Positions 58,999-64,000 of a stretch of DNA of 64,000 bases are shown here, in pieces. The DNA is from Terribacillus saccharophilus (GTDB taxonomy: Bacteria; Bacillota; Bacilli; Bacillales; Amphibacillaceae), in contig FOCD01000001.1 in NCBI GenBank assembly GCA_900110015.1, positions 1,167,994 through 1,231,993 of the forward strand, in the 5' to 3' direction. Numbering within the stretch: position 1 is the first letter of the stretch; every line of letters begins with the position of its first letter. The notes beneath the pieces are model-generated. The model saw only the letters and a program-made list of their open reading frames with translations, searched no databases and was not told the DNA's origin. The translations under genes and the position numbers were made by a program.

Positions 58999-60177
58999 AT
59001 GAACTCTAACAAATTCCGGTTAGATCTAACAATTATATTAGTCTTGATATTGCTTTGTATTGTCTCTTCATTCACGTTATTCGAGCTGCAGCCGACATTA
59101 TCTGGTCTGGCAGCCCAAACACAATATATGCCGCGCCAGATTATGTGGTACGTACTTGGTGCTGTTGTCATAGCTGTTATGATGCTGCTCGATTATGACC
59201 GGCTTCGCCAGCTTGTATGGATTTTCTATGGAATTGGAATAGTTATGCTCTTGATGCTGTTCTTCAAATTTCCAGCGGCCATCATCAATGAAGCAAATGG
59301 TGCGACAAGTTGGTTCATCTTACCAGGTATCGGTTCGATGCAGCCTGCTGAATTTGTAAAGGTGTTTGTTGTTATCGCATTGGCGCATGTCATTATGTCA
59401 CACAATGAGAAAAATACTGTCCGCACGAATAAAACAGATTTACTCCTGCTTGTGAAGCTGTTTGCTGTTGCACTTCCACCTATGCTTTTGGTTGCGTCAC
59501 AGCCAGACCTTGGCGGTTTCTTAGTATTGAGTGCAATCCTTGGTGCAACCATTCTAGTCTCTGGAATAAGCTGGCGGCTATTATTGACTATTCTTGGGAT
59601 TGTACTTGGTATCGGTATATTTGTTGCTATTCTGTCGTTTATCTTTCCGAATCAAGTTGGTGGTTTCTTACAAGAGACGATTTTCAAACACGTTGAGAGC
59701 CGTTTCCTTGGATGGCTTTATCCGGAAAAATATCCGGATTCCAGTTACCAGTACAGATTGGGATTGATGGCGATTGGATCAGGAATTCTTCTTGGAAAAG
59801 GGGCATCCAATTTCCAGGTTTCCATTCCGGAACGACATACGGATTATATCTTTTCTGCCATCGCTGAACAATTTGGGTTCATCGGATCAGCAATTGTCCT
59901 CTTCCTATTCTTCATTCTCATCTATCGGATGATTCAAGTAGGACTGGAGAGCAATGAACCATTTGGCAGTTATTTATCAGCTGGGTTCATCGGGATGTTT
60001 ACTTATCAAATATTCCAAAACATCGGGATGTCGGTAGGACTTGTACCTATTACTGGACTTCCGCTGCCATTCCTCAGCTATGGAGGAAGTTCCACGCTCG
60101 CCTATATGATTGCGATTGGTATCGTGCTCAATATTCATTCGCGAACGCGTACGTTCATGTTCGAAACGCAGAAATAA
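58999..60177 (+). CDS. rodA: SEDS-family peptidoglycan glycosyltransferase (RodA/FtsW type)
   Basis: This 10-helix protein polymerises lipid II. Family motifs are YMPRQIMWYVLGAVV, SMQPAEFVKVFVVIALA, ASQPDLGGFLVLSAILG with the catalytic-type Asp, RHTDYIFSAIAEQFGF and the final GLPLPFLSYGGSSTLAYMIAIGIVLNIHSR. LPFLSYGGSS suits RodA/FtsW/SpoVE alike; the RodA name rests on length (392) and overall similarity to YwcF-type. Start 58999 (MNSNKFRLD). It stands alone with a terminator. Confidence 0.9.
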   Translation: MNSNKFRLDLTIILVLILLCIVSSFTLFELQPTLSGLAAQTQYMPRQIMWYVLGAVVIAVMMLLDYDRLRQLVWIFYGIGIVMLLMLFFKFPAAIINEANGATSWFILPGIGSMQPAEFVKVFVVIALAHVIMSHNEKNTVRTNKTDLLLLVKLFAVALPPMLLVASQPDLGGFLVLSAILGATILVSGISWRLLLTILGIVLGIGIFVAILSFIFPNQVGGFLQETIFKHVESRFLGWLYPEKYPDSSYQYRLGLMAIGSGILLGKGASNFQVSIPERHTDYIFSAIAEQFGFIGSAIVLFLFFILIYRMIQVGLESNEPFGSYLSAGFIGMFTYQIFQNIGMSVGLVPITGLPLPFLSYGGSSTLAYMIAIGIVLNIHSRTRTFMFETQK

Positions 60178-60185
60178 GCCGCATT

Positions 60186-60220
60186 AAAAAAGGGAAAGCT
60201 TTTATAAGCTTTCCCTTTTT
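60186..60220 (+). terminator. Rho-independent terminator
   Basis: aaaaagggaaagctt and aagctttcccttttt arms form a near-perfect stem between the rodA-like gene and prpE. Confidence 0.9.
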
Positions 60221-60239
60221 GTATATAGGAGTGATTCAA

Positions 60240-60977
60240 ATGAAAATAGATTTTATTGGAGATGTGCATGGCTGCTTGCCAGAGCTTCTGGAGCTTTTCA
60301 GCAAATTAGGATATGACATAAGTAACAGATTGCCCATTCACCCAGAAAACCGCCGTCCATTTTTCATTGGTGATTTAACAGACCGCGGCCCTGATTCATT
60401 AGGTGTGATTGAGCTCGTCTATCGCCTTGTTGAAGAAGAGCTCGGATTTTACGTACCAGGCAATCATTGCGATAAGCTTTACCGTTATTTACTCGGCAAC
60501 AATGTCCAAGTGAAGCATGGATTGGAAACGACGGTAGCAGAATTGCAAAACTGTGAGCCAAACAAGCGCAGGAAGCTGTCCAATATGTTTATGCAGCTAT
60601 ATAAAAAAGCCCCGCTATACAAACAAATCCCTGAACTCGGGGCCGTTGCAGCACACGCAGGTATCAAAGAATCTCTTATCGGTAAAGAAGGGAAAAAAGT
60701 AAAAAGCTTTGTTCTTTATGGGGATACGACTGGTGAAATGGACGAACTGGGCCGCCCAGTCAGGTTGGACTGGGCTAAGCATTATCATGGGAAAGACTGG
60801 ATTATCTATGGTCATACGCCAGTTCTAGAGGCCCGCGTTATGCATCATACAATCAATATCGATACTGGCTGTGTGTTCGGCAACAAGCTTACCGCCTGCC
60901 GTTTTCCAGAACAGTCCTTGCACAGCGTCCCTTCCCAGCAGCCATTCGTTGAAGAGAAATTCCGTTCATTCGATTAA
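60240..60977 (+). CDS. prpE: PrpE, bis(5'-nucleosyl)-tetraphosphatase / phosphatase
   Basis: This is a metallophosphatase of the PPP type: IGDVHGC, IGDLTDRGPDS, VPGNHCDKL, then AAHAG and IYGHTPV supply the metal and active-site residues. It is 245 residues, the same as B. subtilis PrpE, which splits Ap4A and has been linked to spore germination. Start 60240 (MKIDFIGDVHG) is behind taggagtg. It converges with the RluD-family gene, overlapping its end by 12 bases. Confidence 0.93.
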   Translation: MKIDFIGDVHGCLPELLELFSKLGYDISNRLPIHPENRRPFFIGDLTDRGPDSLGVIELVYRLVEEELGFYVPGNHCDKLYRYLLGNNVQVKHGLETTVAELQNCEPNKRRKLSNMFMQLYKKAPLYKQIPELGAVAAHAGIKESLIGKEGKKVKSFVLYGDTTGEMDELGRPVRLDWAKHYHGKDWIIYGHTPVLEARVMHHTINIDTGCVFGNKLTACRFPEQSLHSVPSQQPFVEEKFRSFD

Positions 60978-61829
60978 AAAGTCAGCCGGAATCGATGAAT
61001 GAAAGTTCAAAACGCGCTTCGTAAACGGATGAACGAAGCGTAGCTGCTGTGAATGCAGGGCCTGCCGGTCGATGACATCCGTACTTCCGCCATATAGTGT
61101 ATCACCAGCCAGTGGATGACCAAGTGATGCCATATGCACACGGATTTGATGAGTCCTTCCGGTCGCAAGCTTAATTTCAACTAATGTATGAGCAGCAAAG
61201 CTAGTCTGCTGGCGGAAGTGAGTGACTGCATCTTGTCCATCAGATCGAACTTCCCGTTCAATAATAGAGCCTTCCTTCCTGCCGATTGGTTTATTGATAG
61301 TACCTGATGATTCTGTCATACGACCTTCCACTAGCGCGACATAAGATCGCTGGATTTTTCCTTGCTTTTGGTCGGCAGCCAGAAGTGTATGTGCATAGCG
61401 ATGTTTGGCAACAAGCATCAGCCCCGATGTATCACGATCCAGTCTTGTCAGAATATGTACAGTATATGTAAGACCTTGATTCCGGTAATGCCAAAGCAAA
61501 CCATTCGCAATAGTACCCGACGGCTGGTTCATCGATGGAATTACCGCCACCCCAGGCTGTTTATCAAGAACAAGTACATGCTCGTCTTCAAAAACAATGG
61601 GCAGCTCAAGCGGCTCTGCATCCATATAAGCTCCGGCTTCCTCTTGTGGAAGCTCTACTTCTAAGCAATCACCATTTTTACCGATATGCCAAAGAGGCGC
61701 CGGCTGCTGATTGAGTGTTACCAGCTGCGGCTCCTCCTTGAATGTCTTAAATAATCTTCTAGAAACTCCTTGCTGTTTAAGGAAATCCTTAAGAACGATT
61801 TCCTCCTGCAAGGTCCAGCTTAATTTCAT
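60966..61829 (-). CDS. yjbO: RluA/RluD-family rRNA pseudouridine synthase (YjbO-like)
   Basis: This enzyme changes uridine to pseudouridine in RNA. An S4-like start (EEIVLKDFLKQQGVSRRLFKTFK) is followed by EHVLVLDKQPGVAVIPS and the catalytic motif HILTRLDRDTSGLMLVAK (Asp in RLDRDTSG), then GRTHQIRVHMASLGHPLAGDTLYGG. It is 287 residues. It is the third gene of the relQ-nadF-yjbO row, 5 bases after nadF, as in B. subtilis. Confidence 0.94.
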   Translation of the reverse strand: MKLSWTLQEEIVLKDFLKQQGVSRRLFKTFKEEPQLVTLNQQPAPLWHIGKNGDCLEVELPQEEAGAYMDAEPLELPIVFEDEHVLVLDKQPGVAVIPSMNQPSGTIANGLLWHYRNQGLTYTVHILTRLDRDTSGLMLVAKHRYAHTLLAADQKQGKIQRSYVALVEGRMTESSGTINKPIGRKEGSIIEREVRSDGQDAVTHFRQQTSFAAHTLVEIKLATGRTHQIRVHMASLGHPLAGDTLYGGSTDVIDRQALHSQQLRFVHPFTKRVLNFHSSIPADFLIE

Positions 61830-61834
61830 AGCTT

Positions 61835-62632
61835 TTACCTCTTATCTGCAATGAATGAGTCGTGCACTCGTTTCCAGAACGGGAACGGACGGAAGCGTGC
61901 AAACCGAACGCGCTGCTTCGCGACTGAGCAGGTAATTGACTCGATATCTGAATGATTTTCTGTCATATGATCAATGGCAATCAGGAAACTTTTATCCAAG
62001 GTTGGTCTTAGTGTACACGGATGATGGCTTGGCAAAATAAGCGGAGAACCTATCGTCCGGAAGACACGATTATTAATGGAAGCAAGCTCCGTTACTTGAA
62101 TGGATGCCAAAGAAGGATGAATGATAGCTCCATTCAGTGCCTTGTTATAAGCCGTACTTCCCGAGGGCGTGGAGATGACAAGGCCATCTCCTCTAAATGT
62201 TTCAAAATGCTCTCCCTTTATCGAAACATCAAGTACAACTGAACCATCCGGTGTTTTGACGGAGCATTCATTCAGTGCCAGATGCTCGTCCACCCTGCCA
62301 TCTTTATGGGTAATGGATATATCGAGCAAAGGATACTCCACGATATGGTACGGTTTATTGGCAATCTGCAGCAGCAGTTTCTCCAATTCCTCAGGAACCC
62401 AATCTGCGTAGAATCCTAGATGTCCGGTATGGATGCCGATAAATGCTGTACTGTCCAAACGATGGACATATGTATGGAAATTCTCTAGGAAAGTCCCGTC
62501 TCCCCCGACAGATATCGCGAGAGCCGGCTCCTTATCATCATACTCGAAATTGAAATGCGCCAGATGTTCGACAATTGTTTCCTTGATCGCATTCGACTTC
62601 TCATCTCCCCGTGAAAGAACCGTATATTTCAT
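61835..62632 (-). CDS. nadF: NAD kinase
   Basis: This enzyme makes NADP from NAD and ATP. Motifs are [13 protein letters not shown] (GGDGT), ALNECSVK (the NE motif) and [20 protein letters not shown]. It is 265 residues, the same as B. subtilis NadF (PpnKA). It follows relQ by 14 bases and overlaps nothing. Part of the relQ-nadF-yjbO operon. Confidence 0.96.
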   Translation of the reverse strand: MKYTVLSRGDEKSNAIKETIVEHLAHFNFEYDDKEPALAISVGGDGTFLENFHTYVHRLDSTAFIGIHTGHLGFYADWVPEELEKLLLQIANKPYHIVEYPLLDISITHKDGRVDEHLALNECSVKTPDGSVVLDVSIKGEHFETFRGDGLVISTPSGSTAYNKALNGAIIHPSLASIQVTELASINNRVFRTIGSPLILPSHHPCTLRPTLDKSFLIAIDHMTENHSDIESITCSVAKQRVRFARFRPFPFWKRVHDSFIADKR

Positions 62633-62646
62633 CCCAGCTTACACCC

Positions 62647-63276
62647 CTATTTATGCTTTTTGATTTGCTGCTGATCATGATAAATCCGCTGTGCTTCCTG
62701 CACTTCATCCCGAATTTTGGACATCTCCTCGTCCAGTCGGAATGCAGCTTCTGCGGCCGTTTTCAATCTTGTTTTTAATTCTGCCGGTATTTGGCTATCG
62801 TATTTATAATTGAGCGAATGCTCATTTGTAGCCCAAAAATTCATGGCAAGTGTTCGGATCTGGATCTCGGCCAGTACTTTCTTTTCACCGTGAATCGTCT
62901 CGACTGGGTATTCAATGATCATATGATATGACCTATAGCCGCTCTCTTTCGTTTCAACGATATAGTCAATTTCATTTACGATAGTAAAGTCATTTCGTGC
63001 TTTTAGCATGCCCACAACCGTATAGATATCATCGACGAACTGTGTCACGATTCTCAGCCCGGCAATATCCTGGATTTCTTGATGCAAAAGGTCGACAGTG
63101 ACCTGCTTGTTAGCTGCTTTTTGTAGGATACTGCGTACTGGCTTTACCCGACCAGTGATAAATTCAATCGGAGAATGGCGTGATTCATTTTCAAATTGCG
63201 ATCGCATCCCCTTTAATTTCACTTTCAGTTCTTCTACTACCTGTACATATGGTGCTAAAAATACTTCCCAGTTCAT
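62647..63276 (-). CDS. relQ: small alarmone synthetase RelQ (GTP pyrophosphokinase)
   Basis: This is a single-domain (p)ppGpp synthetase of about 210 residues. Synthetase motifs are HSPIEFITGRVKPVRSIL, DIAGLRIVTQFVDDIY, ESGYRSYHMIIEYP and EIQIRTLAMNFWATNEHSLNYKY. There is no hydrolase domain. Start 63276 (MNWEVFLAPYVQVVEELK) is chosen from the family N-terminus and an aaaagggg site; the frame goes on 35 codons upstream. First gene of the relQ-nadF-yjbO operon. Confidence 0.95.
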   Translation of the reverse strand: MNWEVFLAPYVQVVEELKVKLKGMRSQFENESRHSPIEFITGRVKPVRSILQKAANKQVTVDLLHQEIQDIAGLRIVTQFVDDIYTVVGMLKARNDFTIVNEIDYIVETKESGYRSYHMIIEYPVETIHGEKKVLAEIQIRTLAMNFWATNEHSLNYKYDSQIPAELKTRLKTAAEAAFRLDEEMSKIRDEVQEAQRIYHDQQQIKKHK

Positions 63277-63407
63277 ACTTTCATAGCCCCTTTTCTTCCC
63301 AGCAGCGTCTAGTTGTTCCAGATGCATTATATCTGCTTTCAGTGTATCATAAAAGCAGCTTGGCATAACAATGGAATACAACAGATGGACGCACAGGGGG
63401 TATTAGC

Positions 63408-63986
63408 ATGCCGCAAGAGATAGAAATCGAATTTAAGAATCTGCTGACAAAAGCAGAATTCAACAAATTATATATAGCGTTTAATATGGAAAGTGTGCCT
63501 GAAATACAGCAGGTTAACCACTATTTTGAAACAAAGGATTTTCAGCTGAAGCAGCATGGTGCTGCACTGCGAATCAGAGAAAAGAACGGACAATATCAAT
63601 CTACGCTAAAACAGCCGCAAGGTGAGGGGCTCCTGGAAACGCATGACTATCTGACAGAGCAGGAAGCAAAATCCTGGCTGCAAGGTTCTATTACGCTTGG
63701 TCCTGAAATCAGCAAGCAGCTGCAGGAATTGGGTATTTCAGCTGCTGCTTTGACTTATGGCGGATCTTTGGAAACTATCCGCCGGGAGCAGCCATATAAT
63801 GATACAATCATCGTCCTCGATAAAAGTAAATACAGTGATGTAACTGATTATGAATTGGAACTCGAAGCCCAGAGCTATGCACATGGAGAGCGTGTTTTCA
63901 GCACCATCCTCACCGAAAATGACATAGCGAAACGAAAAACACCGAACAAGATTCAGCGCTTCTATGATAGCCTCCGAAACAGATAA
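63408..63986 (+). CDS. yjbK: CYTH-domain protein (YjbK-like)
   Basis: This triphosphate tunnel metalloenzyme has the EIEIEFK (ExExK) signature at its N-terminus, then NHYFETKDFQLKQHGAALRIREKNGQYQSTLKQPQGEG and the acidic DYELELEAQSY. It is 192 residues. It is likely a triphosphatase acting on small molecules; in Bacillaceae it is always beside relQ. It is divergent from relQ. The start is behind gggggt. Confidence 0.93.
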   Translation: MPQEIEIEFKNLLTKAEFNKLYIAFNMESVPEIQQVNHYFETKDFQLKQHGAALRIREKNGQYQSTLKQPQGEGLLETHDYLTEQEAKSWLQGSITLGPEISKQLQELGISAAALTYGGSLETIRREQPYNDTIIVLDKSKYSDVTDYELELEAQSYAHGERVFSTILTENDIAKRKTPNKIQRFYDSLRNR

Positions 63987-64000
63987 GTTGCCCAACTTAG

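Overview
The window looks like the chromosome of a low-GC, endospore-forming Bacillaceae. Evidence is the spore coat genes (CotZ-, CotO-, CotD- and YjcZ-like), a Ger(x)C germinant-receptor subunit, purine-rich ribosome binding sites, and strong synteny of the right end with the Bacillus subtilis yjb-yjc region. A Terribacillus/Oceanobacillus-type relative is my guess for the genus; the sequence alone does not settle it.

Layout. 0-6.4 kb: gene fragments (SemiSWEET, DUF418), a cadC-cadA metal-resistance operon with a promoter palindrome, and a decayed short-chain dehydrogenase. 6.9-10.2 kb: a four-gene osmoprotectant-type ABC importer. 10.4-27.6 kb: an accessory and decaying region with two pairs of related tiny proteins, three DUF421 genes (two broken), a broken flavohemoglobin, Gly/Tyr/His-repeat spore-surface proteins, a polysaccharide deacetylase, an orphan GerC lipoprotein, a cupin, a CDF cation exporter, a frameshifted CotD-like gene, an RsbR-like STAS protein and a broken ferredoxin. 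27.8-35.9 kb: a large unrecognised protein with a DUF4365-like N-terminus, a LysR/hydrolase divergent pair, an HxlR/SDR divergent pair around a perfect inverted repeat, and an amino-acid permease. 36.28-41.07 kb: a segment bounded by a 46-bp direct repeat of the 3' part of tRNA-Val(GAC), holding secreted or lipoprotein genes, a lipoprotein nuclease and an ArdC-like remnant; it reads as a decayed tRNA-integrated island. 41.3-44.5 kb: a TetR/MFS efflux pair and a cold-shock gene. 44.9-47.4 kb: a poly-N-acetylglucosamine (ica/pga-type) operon. 47.4-52.1 kb: fosX with an HD hydrolase, diverging from a mntABCD manganese importer across MntR-like boxes. 52.2-64 kb: core genes (yjcH-yjcG-yjcF, DUF421, coat genes, mgtE, rodA-like, prpE, a RluD-family synthase, nadF, relQ, yjbK).

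The strongest theme is decay by partial duplication and deletion. The 39.7-kb nuclease gene has three smaller echoes (13.2, 24.5 and 37.7 kb), the 38.3-kb secreted protein has an echo at 25.9 kb, and the 22-kb cupin has an internally deleted echo at 30.2 kb. Several other genes carry single frameshifts, in-frame stops or lost start codons. The right-hand 12 kb shows none of this. The least explained intact gene is the 597-residue protein at 27.8-29.6 kb.
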